From assembly GCA_937897325.1 (NCBI GenBank), contig CALCOY010000021.1, forward strand, positions 1 to 64,000: DNA of 64,000 nucleotides, given 5' to 3'. The notes below the pieces were generated by a model. The model saw nothing but the letters and a program-made list of their open reading frames with translations, was not told the origin of the DNA and ran no database searches. The DNA comes from an uncultured Shimia sp. (lineage in GTDB: Bacteria > Pseudomonadota > Alphaproteobacteria > Rhodobacterales > Rhodobacteraceae). A program made the position numbers and the translations under genes. Positions 1 through 8,609 of this stretch are shown here, piece after piece (within the stretch, counting starts at the first letter, position 1; each line of letters opens with the position of its first letter).

Positions 1-149
1 AGTTGTCTTAGGATTCGTAAGAGGAAGATTATTCTTACGATGACGATGTGGACTCCGATGCTGAGGAGTCTGTGTAGGCCGACTAGTTCTCTGACACCGA
101 CACCGACAAACTGCTGCTTGAAGAAGAGGTCAAGTCGAAGGCAGAGCAT
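1..149 (+). other. Broken acidic N-terminal coding region of the COG4223 gene
   Basis: Read in the same frame as the gene at 150, bases 21-149 encode a strongly acidic, disordered-looking stretch rich in Asp, Glu and Ser, typical of the N-terminus of this family. The frame is interrupted by TAG at 9-11, TAA at 18-20, TAG at 75-77 and TAG at 84-86. Each stop is one G-to-T change from a Glu codon. Either the gene has decayed at its 5' end, or the first 90 bases carry errors. No other gene is visible here. Confidence 0.5.
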
Positions 150-1130
150 TTGGATGAAACATCGACACCCGATCTGCTGCGGCAACCTGAACCGCAAATC
201 ATCGAACGTCGGACCAGCGCAATCCCCCTACTTCTTGCAGGGATCATAACAGCTTTTCTTGGGTTTATCGCCGGAAGATCTGAGGTCCTAGATCCACTCT
301 TGCCGCAAAGCTTGAAGACAGATTCCGACACAACAGAGCTTCGCGAGACGATTGGTGAGGCTCAGGATGAAATTAGATCGCTGAAGGAAGAGACCGGCGC
401 ACTGCAGGCAGAGCTTGCCAAACTCTCCGAGGTGCCTGAAATACCCGATGTTACAGCGTTGGTCGCGCCGCTGGAGGAACGACTGGCTGAATTGGAAAGC
501 CGCCCGGTTCAAACCAATTCGGGCCCAGTCGACACAAGTGCACTGATCGAAATGCAGGAACAGGCCGTCCAACAACAGGCAGAGCTTGAGCGTCTGCTTG
601 AGGCCGCCCGCGAGACCGAAACGGCAGCGCAAAACGCGGCCACCCTTTCGCAGGCTCGGGCCGCCTTGGCACAGATCAACAACGCGCTTGGCACGGGCGA
701 TCCTTTTGCCGACGCGATCACGGCACTGCAATCAAGCGGGGCCGCAGATATCCCATCGGAACTCACTTCACTCGCCGATGATGGCGTCGCTACCCTTTCC
801 GAGATTCAAGGTGGCGTGGAAGAGGCCGCGCGCGCTGGACTGGCGGCTGCCAGAGATGCCAGCAGGGGCGATGAAGGTCTCGGCGGCTTTCTGCAGCGCC
901 AGCTCGGGGCGCGCTCTCTGTCGCCAAAAGAAGGCGACGACCCCGATGCCGTTCTGTCGCGTATCGAACCGGCAGTGCGTTCCGGCGATCTTGAGCAAGC
1001 CCTGAACGAAGCTGAAGCCTTGCCTGAGTCAGCCAAGTCCGCGATGGCCGATTGGCTTGATATGCTCCGGACCCGCCATGCGGCCGTTACCGCCGCCGAT
1101 GCGCTGACACAGCGCCTGAACACGAATTGA
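150..1130 (+). CDS. COG4223/mitofilin-like inner-membrane protein (5' end uncertain)
   Basis: 326 residues from a TTG codon. A single membrane segment lies at about residues 24-43 (AIPLLLAGIITAFLGFIAG). It is followed by a long coiled-coil region with many Glu, Gln and Leu (about 60-160) and a helical C-terminal domain. In Rhodobacterales a protein of this type commonly sits between hemD and hemY and is annotated as COG4223 or mitofilin-domain protein, a possible bacterial relative of Mic60 (family knowledge). hemY follows 10 bases downstream, which fits. TTG 150 is the first possible start after the last in-frame stop at 84-86 other than CTG/TTG-like codons, and it has no clear ribosome site. 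The natural start is probably upstream of the window and the N-terminus is interrupted. Confidence 0.7.
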   Translation: MDETSTPDLLRQPEPQIIERRTSAIPLLLAGIITAFLGFIAGRSEVLDPLLPQSLKTDSDTTELRETIGEAQDEIRSLKEETGALQAELAKLSEVPEIPDVTALVAPLEERLAELESRPVQTNSGPVDTSALIEMQEQAVQQQAELERLLEAARETETAAQNAATLSQARAALAQINNALGTGDPFADAITALQSSGAADIPSELTSLADDGVATLSEIQGGVEEAARAGLAAARDASRGDEGLGGFLQRQLGARSLSPKEGDDPDAVLSRIEPAVRSGDLEQALNEAEALPESAKSAMADWLDMLRTRHAAVTAADALTQRLNTN

Positions 1131-1140
1131 GGCACCTTTC

Positions 1141-2667
1141 ATGATTTGGTCGCTCACTAAAATTCTTATCTTTGTCTGCGCTGTCGGCGCCTTGGCCTTC
1201 GGGGCTGCGCAATTGCTTGAAACGGAAGGCGGTGTCCGCATCGCCGTTGCCGGAAATGAGATCAACCTTGGCGCCTTGCAGACAGTGATCGCCCTGGCGG
1301 TGCTTGTCCTGGTCGTCTGGCTTTCGTTGAAACTGCTTGGTCTTCTGGTCGCGACCTGGAAGTTCATAAACGGCGACGACACCGCGATTTCCCGCTACTT
1401 TGCGCGGAACCGGGAGGCCAAAGGCTACGATGCTCTTAGCCAAGGCATGATGGCGCTCGCCTCGGGCGAAGGCCGACTTGCGATGGCAAAGGCAGAAAAA
1501 GCGAACAAGTACCTGGATCGGCCCGACCTGACCAACCTCCTGACCGCCCAAGCAGCCGAGATGTCAGGTGACCACCAAAGAGCTGAAGAAACCTACCGAA
1601 TGCTTGTCGAAAACGATGCCACCCGCTTTGTTGGCGTGCGCGGTCTGATGAAGAAACGGCTTTCGGATGGAGACACGGACACGGCGTTGAAGTTGGCCGA
1701 AAGAGCCTTTGCGCTCAAGCCCCGCCATGAGGAAACGCAGGACGTCCTACTGCGCCTGCAGGCAGAAAAGGCCGACTGGGACGGCGCTCGCAAGACGCTC
1801 AATGCGAAGCTGAAACATGGTCAGTTGCCCCGAGATGTCCATAAAAGACGTGATGCCGTGCTCACGCTGTCCGCAGCGCATGATCTCATGGCAGAGGATC
1901 GGGTAGTCGAAGCGCGCGAAGCTGCCATTACCGCCAACAAGCAATCGCCCGATCTTGTTCCAGCCGCAACTATGGCCGCACAGGCATATATCGATAAAGG
2001 ACAGAAGAAGTATGCAACGCGCGTTCTCAAAAAGGCTTGGGAGACAATGCCTCATCCAGACATCGCGCAGGTGTTCGCCGCGATAGAACCGGATGAAAAA
2101 CCAGCCGAGCGGATCAAACGCTTCGCAGTGTTGACGCGGAGCCATGTCGACGATGCGGAGACGAAGCTTTTGCTTGCTGAGTTGCATATCGCCAATGAAG
2201 ACTTCCCCGAAGCCAGAAGAGCTTTGGGAACCATGATCGAAACAGATTTGACGGTCCGCTCTGCAACACTGATGGCTGCTATTGAGCGCGGATCTGGCGC
2301 AAGCGACGCAATCGTGAAAGGCTGGTTGGCCAGAGCAGTTACCGCACCACGCGGACCAAGTTGGGTCTGCGACATTTGCCAACATATCCAGTCCGAATGG
2401 TCCGCGATTTGTGAAAACTGCTTCGCATTTGACAGCTTGTCCTGGAGACGCCCACCAGAATCCGAAATCTCGCTACCCGGTGGCGCCGAGATGCTCCCTC
2501 TGCTGATTGGACAGCCCGACGATGCCCCAGAAGACGACAGCGCTGAGGCAGAAGAAAAGCCCGAAATTATTGATATCGAAACAGCGGCTTCAGAGCCCGA
2601 TCCTTCACCCACCGCTCCGCCAGTGGCGACAACAAATGGTGCAGACCAGACAGGAACACGAGCTTGA
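1141..2667 (+). CDS. hemY: HemY-type TPR membrane protein
   Basis: 508 residues. Two membrane segments (about 5-25 and 47-72) are followed by an Asp-Asp-rich turn and the HemY_N region (about 26-130), then TPR-like helical repeats to about 400. HemY of this kind accompanies haem biosynthesis genes in proteobacteria; its biochemical role is not settled and it is not protoporphyrinogen oxidase. The C-terminus carries two Cys-x-x-Cys knuckles, C410/C413 and C424/C427, in a setting (WVCDIC, ICENC) that resembles the rubredoxin-like metal site of LapB/YciM. An acidic tail rich in Pro follows. The gene lies 10 bases after the COG4223 gene, so they are probably one operon. It ends 6 bases from the convergent pncB stop. 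Confidence 0.85.
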   Translation: MIWSLTKILIFVCAVGALAFGAAQLLETEGGVRIAVAGNEINLGALQTVIALAVLVLVVWLSLKLLGLLVATWKFINGDDTAISRYFARNREAKGYDALSQGMMALASGEGRLAMAKAEKANKYLDRPDLTNLLTAQAAEMSGDHQRAEETYRMLVENDATRFVGVRGLMKKRLSDGDTDTALKLAERAFALKPRHEETQDVLLRLQAEKADWDGARKTLNAKLKHGQLPRDVHKRRDAVLTLSAAHDLMAEDRVVEAREAAITANKQSPDLVPAATMAAQAYIDKGQKKYATRVLKKAWETMPHPDIAQVFAAIEPDEKPAERIKRFAVLTRSHVDDAETKLLLAELHIANEDFPEARRALGTMIETDLTVRSATLMAAIERGSGASDAIVKGWLARAVTAPRGPSWVCDICQHIQSEWSAICENCFAFDSLSWRRPPESEISLPGGAEMLPLLIGQPDDAPEDDSAEAEEKPEIIDIETAASEPDPSPTAPPVATTNGADQTGTRA

Positions 2668-2673
2668 CTGTCC

Positions 2674-3966
2674 CTACACCAAGACGTCGAGCGCCTCTTG
2701 CTTGCCAACGCTGAAGACGCGCTTGTAGCGATCGATTTCGGCAGAGGGCCCCATAGCCTTGTTAGGGTTGTCTGACAGTTTCACCGTCGGGCGACCATTG
2801 GCCTTAACGGCCTTGCAAACCAAAGAAAAGGGCGCCAGCGCATCGTTCTTGGTCAGCCCTTTGAAGTCGTTGGTCAGCATTGTGCCCCAGCCAAAGGAAA
2901 CCTTGACCCGACCGACAAACTGCTTGTGAAGTTCAATTATCTTGTCGGCATCGAGGCCGTCAGAGAAGATGATCAGCTTTTTGCGCGGATCTTCGCCCTT
3001 GTCCTTCCACCATTCGATCGCCGTTTCAGCTCCGGTGGCCGGATCGCCGCTGTCGATCCGAATACCGGTCCACCCTGCCAACCAATCCGGCGCACGCTCC
3101 AAAAAGCCGCTGGTTCCATAGGTATCGGGCAAGATGATCCGTAGATTGCCGTCATGCTCTTCATGCCAATCACTAAGCACCTCATATGGAGCCTGCGCCA
3201 GTGCCACGTCATCGTCGGTCAGTGCTGAATAGACCATTGGCAATTCATGAGCGTTTGTACCGATCGCCTCCACATCCCGGTTCTTCGCGATAAGACAATT
3301 TGATGTCCCGATGAACTTCTCGCCCAGTCCCTCCCACATGGCCTGAACCGCCCAATCCTGCCAGAGAAAAGAATGCCTCCGCCGCGTTCCGAAATCCGCG
3401 ACGCGCAGCTCCTCAAGGTCGCGCATCGCTTCAATCTTTTCCCAAAGCTTGGTCATCGCGCGGGCATAAAGCACTTGGATCTCGAACCGCCCCATCTGAT
3501 CCAGTACGGCGCGTCCCCGCAACTCCATCAAGACGGCGAGCGCCGGGATTTCCCAAAGCATCACTTCTGGCCAAGCGCCTTCGAACGTCAGCTCATACTG
3601 ATCACCTTTGCGCTCAAGATGATAGGGCGGCAGGCGTAGGCCTTCGAACCAATCCATGAAGATCGAGGTGAACATCTGCCGTTTGCCATAAAACGTGTTG
3701 CCTCTCATCCATGTGCTTTCCCCCCGGCTCAACGAAAGTGAACGGATATGATCCAACTGCTCGCGCAATTCACCCTCGTCGATCAGTTTGGCCAAAGGCA
3801 CATAGTCAGATCGGTTGATCAGGCTAAACGTTACCTGTGTATCCGGCTTGTTGCGAAACACAGACTGACACATCAACAGCTTATAGAAGTCCGTATCGAT
3901 CATTGACCGCACGATCGGATCGATCTTCCATTTGTGGTTCCAGACACGCGTCGCGATATCGACCAT
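2674..3966 (-). CDS. pncB: Nicotinate phosphoribosyltransferase
   Basis: 430 residues from ATG at 3966, chosen because GGGAG lies 9 bases upstream and the family normally begins near the IDTDFYKLLM motif (here about residues 23-32). A longer frame reaches 4053 but adds 29 atypical residues. The enzyme makes nicotinate mononucleotide from nicotinate and PRPP with ATP hydrolysis (Preiss-Handler salvage). The phosphorylated active-site histidine is expected at H240 in GTNAHELPM. A PRPP/phosphate region is visible around IDSGDP and FSDGLD. Its partner nicotinamidase pncA is encoded 660 bases away on the same strand, giving a two-step nicotinamide salvage route. Confidence 0.95.
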   Translation of the reverse strand: MVDIATRVWNHKWKIDPIVRSMIDTDFYKLLMCQSVFRNKPDTQVTFSLINRSDYVPLAKLIDEGELREQLDHIRSLSLSRGESTWMRGNTFYGKRQMFTSIFMDWFEGLRLPPYHLERKGDQYELTFEGAWPEVMLWEIPALAVLMELRGRAVLDQMGRFEIQVLYARAMTKLWEKIEAMRDLEELRVADFGTRRRHSFLWQDWAVQAMWEGLGEKFIGTSNCLIAKNRDVEAIGTNAHELPMVYSALTDDDVALAQAPYEVLSDWHEEHDGNLRIILPDTYGTSGFLERAPDWLAGWTGIRIDSGDPATGAETAIEWWKDKGEDPRKKLIIFSDGLDADKIIELHKQFVGRVKVSFGWGTMLTNDFKGLTKNDALAPFSLVCKAVKANGRPTVKLSDNPNKAMGPSAEIDRYKRVFSVGKQEALDVLV

Positions 3967-4099
3967 ATGTGCAGCTTCTCCCTGATGCACGCGGCCTGTC
4001 GAGGCCATTCCAGATATTGTCAGGAAATTGACGCAAAGCGGTCTGATGAGCAACAGAGTCGCATTCTAGCCCTTTTGGTGTTGGTCGGAGGGTACGATA

Positions 4100-4624
4100 G
4101 TGAAGCTTGATTACGATTTTGACATCCAGTTTGTTTTCCCGCGCGAAATGCTTGGCGATCTTGAGGCGCAAGAGGTTCTGAACGCCTTCGGGATGAGCCG
4201 CGCGATGCGCGACAATTTTGTGGCGCTTTTCCGCAGCCAAGCGACGGTCGATGCAATTCTCGGGGCGGACCCGGTTCTGAAAGACATGCTCAAAGCGTCT
4301 GGCTTCGACTTTACAACGTATGACAGTGGTGCTGGCGAAGGCTTTATCCCAGCCGAAGACGAGCCTTACTACAAAGATGTCATTCAGCGCCTGACCGAAA
4401 GTATGGACGGATTTGACCTCGAACATGCCGACTTGAACGGGTTCGACTTTGGCGCATTCCTACTGACCTGCGCCCGCGCAAAGGCTCTGGGCTCGGATAC
4501 AATGCCAGCGGAAACCCAAGACCTGGGCTGGCAGACATCCTATGCTCCAAACCGCGGTCGCGGTCTGTCCGCACTTGGCGTCGCTGCCGCCGTCACAGGA
4601 ATGGCAGTTTATCTCACCCGCTAG
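4100..4624 (+). CDS. Hypothetical protein with C-terminal hydrophobic segment
   Basis: 174 residues from GTG, preceded by GGAGGG with a 7-base gap, so the start is well supported. I do not recognise a domain. The body is acidic and helical, with no signal peptide. The last 25 residues hold a weakly hydrophobic stretch (ALGVAAAVTGMAVYLT) that could anchor it to the membrane by its tail. It lies between pncB and pncA on the opposite strand and ends 3 bases from the pncA stop. Confidence 0.7.
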   Translation: MKLDYDFDIQFVFPREMLGDLEAQEVLNAFGMSRAMRDNFVALFRSQATVDAILGADPVLKDMLKASGFDFTTYDSGAGEGFIPAEDEPYYKDVIQRLTESMDGFDLEHADLNGFDFGAFLLTCARAKALGSDTMPAETQDLGWQTSYAPNRGRGLSALGVAAAVTGMAVYLTR

Positions 4625-4627
4625 CTT

Positions 4628-5233
4628 TCAGGCTTTGCGAGCAAATCGAATGCCCGCGTCGCGCATCTGTTCCGTTGCAGCGGTCAAAGATCCATCCAGA
4701 TCAATCGCCCTGCAAAGATCGATCCGAATCTCGGTTTCAAAACCAAGCTTGACTGCGTCCATGGCCGAGTAGTTGACACAGAAATCCGTCGCCAAACCGA
4801 CAAGCGTCAGCGCGTCGATTTCCCGGGTGCGCAGATAGCCTTCGAGGCCGGTGGGTGTTTCCTGATCATTCTCAAAGAATGCGGAATAGCTGTCGATCTG
4901 CGGATTGTGTCCTTTGCGCACAATCATGTCGGCCCGATCAGTGTACAATTGCTCGTGAAATTGCGCGCCCAAAGAGCCCTGAATGCAGTGATCAGGCCAC
5001 AGCAGCTGTGGCCCATAGGGCATTTCGATCAGATCATACGGCACCTTCCCCACGTGCGACGACGCGAATGAGGAATGGCCCGAAGGATGCCAATCCTGCG
5101 TCAGAACCACTGCGTCGAATGCGTTCATAAGGGCGTTGATCCCCTCCACAATCTCATTCCCCCCGGGCACGGCAAGCGCACCGCCAGGGCAGAAGTCGTT
5201 TTGCACATCTATCACGATCAGGGCTTTGGTCAT
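4628..5233 (-). CDS. pncA: Nicotinamidase/pyrazinamidase
   Basis: 201 residues, normal length for PncA. It converts nicotinamide to nicotinate and ammonia, feeding PncB. The catalytic triad of the isochorismatase-like fold is visible as D9 (IDVQNDF), K107 (VRKG) and C152 (TDFCV). The metal-binding set fits D47, H49 (QDWHP) and H82. The ATG at 5233 has GGAGAG just upstream. The next gene, trhO, is divergent and the space between holds the control region of both. Confidence 0.95.
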   Translation of the reverse strand: MTKALIVIDVQNDFCPGGALAVPGGNEIVEGINALMNAFDAVVLTQDWHPSGHSSFASSHVGKVPYDLIEMPYGPQLLWPDHCIQGSLGAQFHEQLYTDRADMIVRKGHNPQIDSYSAFFENDQETPTGLEGYLRTREIDALTLVGLATDFCVNYSAMDAVKLGFETEIRIDLCRAIDLDGSLTAATEQMRDAGIRFARKA

Positions 5234-5328
5234 GGCGCTCTCCTTACCTCAGGGCTAAGGGGGCAGCGAAGGATGGTCAATGCGGCATCATCTTGTATAC
5301 CGCATTGGGCAAGAGTATCTGGGCTCGC

Positions 5329-6237
5329 ATGTACAGGATCGTTGCGCTCTATCACTTCACGCGGTTTGAAAACCCTTCGGTGCTGAAGCCCGATTTGGCG
5401 CGTTTGTGCTGCACGCATGACGTTACCGGAACACTTCTTCTGGCGCAGGAAGGGATCAACGGCACGATTGCCGGACAGCCAAAGGCAATTGATCTGGTGC
5501 TCGCCCATATCCGAGGTCTTCCCGGCTGCGGCGATCTAGACTGGAAGGAAAGCAACGCGCAATCCCAACCCTTTGGCAAAATGAAGGTGCGCCTGAAAAA
5601 AGAAATCGTGACCATGGGGAAGCCAGACGTCGATCCGCGCGCACGGGTGGGTCACTATGTCTCTCCCGAAGATTGGAATGACCTCACCAGTCAGCCCGAT
5701 GTGGCAGTCATTGACACGCGCAACGATTATGAAGTCGCCATCGGCACATTTCAGGGTGCCGTGGATCCTCAAACACGAAGCTTTGGTGAATTTCCCGCTT
5801 GGTGGGAGGCCAACAAGGACAGATTTCGGGGCAAGAAGATCGCGATGTTCTGCACCGGTGGGATACGCTGCGAAAAGTCGACCAACTACCTTCTGGGACA
5901 GGGCGTCGAGGATGTTTATCACCTCAAAGGCGGCATCCTCAAATATCTCGAAGACGTGCCCGAAGATAAAAGCACCTGGCAGGGTGAATGCTTTGTCTTC
6001 GACGGACGCGTCAGCGTGGGGCACGGGCTGAAAGAAGGTCCTCATTCGCTGTGCCACGCCTGCCGACGGCCACTCGTGCCCGCCGACACTACGCACCCGG
6101 ATTTTGTTGAAGGGGTTAGTTGTCATCATTGCGTCAATGAAACCAGCCCGACGGACAAAGCGCGGTTTCAAGAGCGACAGAAACAGATCGCGCTGGCTCG
6201 CAAGCGGGGCGGGCGTCATCTTGGCCCCAAAACCTGA
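5329..6237 (+). CDS. trhO: tRNA uridine(34) hydroxylase, rhodanese family
   Basis: 302 residues from ATG 5329, where the family start MYRIVALYHF is found; the frame opens earlier at 5293 but that part is atypical. TrhO (YceA) makes 5-hydroxyuridine at the wobble position of tRNA using oxygen. An N-terminal ferredoxin-like domain (1-95) is followed by a rhodanese domain (about 115-210) with the active cysteine C175 in CTGGIRCEKS. The C-terminal tail has two Cys pairs (CHAC and CHHC), as usual for the long form. It is a single gene, divergent from pncA. Confidence 0.92.
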   Translation: MYRIVALYHFTRFENPSVLKPDLARLCCTHDVTGTLLLAQEGINGTIAGQPKAIDLVLAHIRGLPGCGDLDWKESNAQSQPFGKMKVRLKKEIVTMGKPDVDPRARVGHYVSPEDWNDLTSQPDVAVIDTRNDYEVAIGTFQGAVDPQTRSFGEFPAWWEANKDRFRGKKIAMFCTGGIRCEKSTNYLLGQGVEDVYHLKGGILKYLEDVPEDKSTWQGECFVFDGRVSVGHGLKEGPHSLCHACRRPLVPADTTHPDFVEGVSCHHCVNETSPTDKARFQERQKQIALARKRGGRHLGPKT

Positions 6238-6267
6238 ACAATCGAAATTTCCTGACAAATCTAATTG

Positions 6268-6282
6268 TTAAGCCCGATGTAA
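6268..6282 (+). promoter_or_regulatory. Candidate CtrA box before motB
   Basis: TTAA-N7-GTAA, seven of eight bases of the CtrA consensus TTAA-N7-TTAA, 48 bases before the motB start. CtrA controls flagellar genes in many Rhodobacteraceae. This is inference from a short motif. Confidence 0.35.
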
Positions 6283-6329
6283 CGGCCAGCACGCTATTTC
6301 AGGTCGTGGGTGACGAAGAGGTATGGGAT

Positions 6330-7154
6330 ATGAGCGCGCAAGCAGCAAACGCGCGGCCGATCATTATTAAGCGCAAGAAAAAGGGCGGTGGTGACGGTCA
6401 TCACGGCGGGGCCTGGAAAGTGGCCTACGCCGACTTCGTCACCGCCATGATGGCCTTTTTCATGCTGATGTGGCTACTAAACGCGACGACAGAACAACAG
6501 CGCAAGGGCATCGCCGACTACTTTGCACCGACGATCGCGATCAGCCGAACCTCTGGTGGCGGTGATGGATCCTTTGGGGGTGATAGTGTTTTTTCGCAGG
6601 AACGGCTGCCGCAGGTTGGGTCGGGCGCGGTCTTGGAAAGCCCGACCGAATCCGATGCGGCACGCGGGGAAAGCGATGGCGGTAGGGAAACCACGGACGA
6701 AATCTTTCAGACGCTTGAAGCCCAGCTATTGGGCAAAGGCGGCGAGTCGGCATTGATGGAAAACAGTCTCGAACACATCGTGACCCGCCTGACGGATGAG
6801 GGCCTCGTGATCGAGATCTTTGAGATTGAAGGCCGTCGGCTTTTTGAACCTGAAAGCAACCAGCCGACCCTGCTTAGCCGGGAACTGGCTCGCATCATTT
6901 CCAGTGTGGCGCAAACCGTCACCAATGGGATTGCGATTGGAGGGCATGTCCGATCTCAACCCGTGGTCGTTGCTGAAAACTCGGTCTGGGATCTCTCTGG
7001 TCGGCGCGCCACGGCAATGCGCAAGCTTCTCGAAGATGAAGGCATCGTGCCTGGCCGGATGGAGCGTGTGTCTGGCCATGCTGATCGAGACCAGGTTGTC
7101 AGCAATCCGATGTCTGTGCGGAACAATCGGCTCGAAATCATCCTGCTGAGATAG
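6330..7154 (+). CDS. motB: Flagellar motor stator protein MotB
   Basis: 274 residues from ATG 6330, with AAGAGG 8 bases upstream; the frame opens at 6306 but the early start lacks a site. A basic N-terminus (KRKKK) precedes one membrane segment. The proton-binding aspartate is D35 in AYADFVTAMMAFF. A Gly/Ser-rich linker leads to an OmpA-like peptidoglycan-binding domain (about 170-274) with the NNRLEI ending. It heads the flagellar block motB-flgE-flgK-flgL-flgI. motA is not in the window. Confidence 0.93.
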   Translation: MSAQAANARPIIIKRKKKGGGDGHHGGAWKVAYADFVTAMMAFFMLMWLLNATTEQQRKGIADYFAPTIAISRTSGGGDGSFGGDSVFSQERLPQVGSGAVLESPTESDAARGESDGGRETTDEIFQTLEAQLLGKGGESALMENSLEHIVTRLTDEGLVIEIFEIEGRRLFEPESNQPTLLSRELARIISSVAQTVTNGIAIGGHVRSQPVVVAENSVWDLSGRRATAMRKLLEDEGIVPGRMERVSGHADRDQVVSNPMSVRNNRLEIILLR

Positions 7155-7195
7155 GTTTCGGACCGATGCACAAACAATAGGTCGGATTTTATCTG

Positions 7196-7210
7196 TTAGC
7201 CCTGCGTTAA
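7196..7210 (+). promoter_or_regulatory. Candidate CtrA box before flgE
   Basis: TTAG-N7-TTAA, seven of eight bases of the CtrA consensus, 55 bases before the flgE start. With the similar box before motB it suggests cell-cycle/CckA-CtrA control of these flagellar genes. Confidence 0.4.
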
Positions 7211-7265
7211 GGCAGCGCGCCTAACTGTGGTCGAAATATGGCCGATACAGCAGAAAGGCGTGTCC

Positions 7266-8582
7266 ATGACTATTTCTTCCGCTCTGAATGCAGGCGTTGC
7301 AGGGTTGCAATCCAATGCAACCCGGCTTGCGTCGATCTCGGACAACATCGCCAATTCGTCGACCTATGGGTACAAGCGCGTCAACACCGATTTCCACTCG
7401 ATGGTCATCTCATCAACCGGTGGCAGTTACTCCGCCGGAGGGGTGCGCGCCACAACCGAACGCTACATCGACGAACGCGGATCGCTCGTTTCGACATCAA
7501 ACGCGACAGACCTCGCTGTGCGCGGGCGTGGCATGCTCCCCGTTGCCAGCGTCACCGAGGTTGAGGTGGACAACGGCGACACCCAGATGCTTCTCACCAC
7601 CACTGGGTCGTTCCGGACGGATTCCGAAGGATATCTGCGCACGGATACAGGCCAAGTCCTGTTGGGATGGCCAGCGCAGCCCGACGGGACAATCCCGATT
7701 TTTCCACGCGACACATCCGACGGGCTGGAGCCGGTGCAAATCAACGTCAACCAGTTTTCCGGTGAGCCGACCACGCGAATGGCACTTGGCGTAAACCTAC
7801 CCGCAACAGATACTGATCCGGGCAGCACCGGTGATACGCTGACATTGTCCGTGGAATACTATGACAACCTCGGCACCTCAGAGAGCGTCAATGTCGCTTT
7901 CACTCCCAACGTACCAACCTCGGGCAGCGCCGCGTCCAACGAATGGACGATGGTCTTTACCGACTCGGCCAGCGGTGGCACCGTGATTGGCGAATATACA
8001 ATCGCCTTTACCGACAGCCGAACCGCAGGCGGCACTCTTGCATCTGTGGACGTTGATCCACTGAGCGGGTATCCACCTTATGATCCGGCAACCGGCACAA
8101 TCTTGGTGAATGTGGCAGGTGGCCCACTTGAGATCAATATTGGCGAGATCGGTGACAGCAATGGTTTGACCCAGCTCTCTGACAGCTTCGCGCCGGTATC
8201 GATTTCCAAGGACGGCTCTCCCGTCGGCAACATGACGGGGGTCGAGGTCGATCCCAACGGTCTCGTATACGCCTTCTTTGACACCGGGATCACGCGGATC
8301 ATCTACCAGGTGCCGCTGGTGGATCTGCCAAACCCCAACGGTATGGTCGCCCTCGACAATCAAACCTATTTGCCCTCGCCCGAAAGCGGCAGCTACTTCC
8401 TTTGGGATGCAGGTGATGGGCCGACGGGCGACATCGTCTCATTTGCCCGAGAGGAATCGGCCGTTGATGTGGCGGGCGAGCTCACGGCCATGATCCAGAC
8501 CCAGCGGGCATATTCTTCGAACGCTAAGGTGATCCAGACCGTGGACGAGATGCTGCAAGAAACCACCAACATCAAACGCTGA
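7266..8582 (+). CDS. flgE: Flagellar hook protein FlgE
   Basis: 438 residues from ATG 7266 (AAAGG upstream); the frame opens at 7227. The N-terminal rod/hook motif is clear: SALNAGVAGLQSNATRLASI, then DNIAN. The C-terminal segment with AYSSNAKVIQTVDEMLQET is the partner helix that packs in the hook core. The middle is the variable D1/D2 region. The protein polymerises into the hook and is exported by the flagellar type III system. Next in line is flgK, 27 bases on. Confidence 0.93.
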   Translation: MTISSALNAGVAGLQSNATRLASISDNIANSSTYGYKRVNTDFHSMVISSTGGSYSAGGVRATTERYIDERGSLVSTSNATDLAVRGRGMLPVASVTEVEVDNGDTQMLLTTTGSFRTDSEGYLRTDTGQVLLGWPAQPDGTIPIFPRDTSDGLEPVQINVNQFSGEPTTRMALGVNLPATDTDPGSTGDTLTLSVEYYDNLGTSESVNVAFTPNVPTSGSAASNEWTMVFTDSASGGTVIGEYTIAFTDSRTAGGTLASVDVDPLSGYPPYDPATGTILVNVAGGPLEINIGEIGDSNGLTQLSDSFAPVSISKDGSPVGNMTGVEVDPNGLVYAFFDTGITRIIYQVPLVDLPNPNGMVALDNQTYLPSPESGSYFLWDAGDGPTGDIVSFAREESAVDVAGELTAMIQTQRAYSSNAKVIQTVDEMLQETTNIKR

Positions 8583-8609
8583 TCCTAAACAAATGAGAGA
8601 GGCAATCTG

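Noticed and set aside
7222-7248. Sigma-28-like promoter TAACTGTG-N11-GCCGATAC before flgE
   Set aside because: The -10 part matches well, but the -35 part matches only half and the leader would be about 12 bases; the CtrA-like box is a better explanation.
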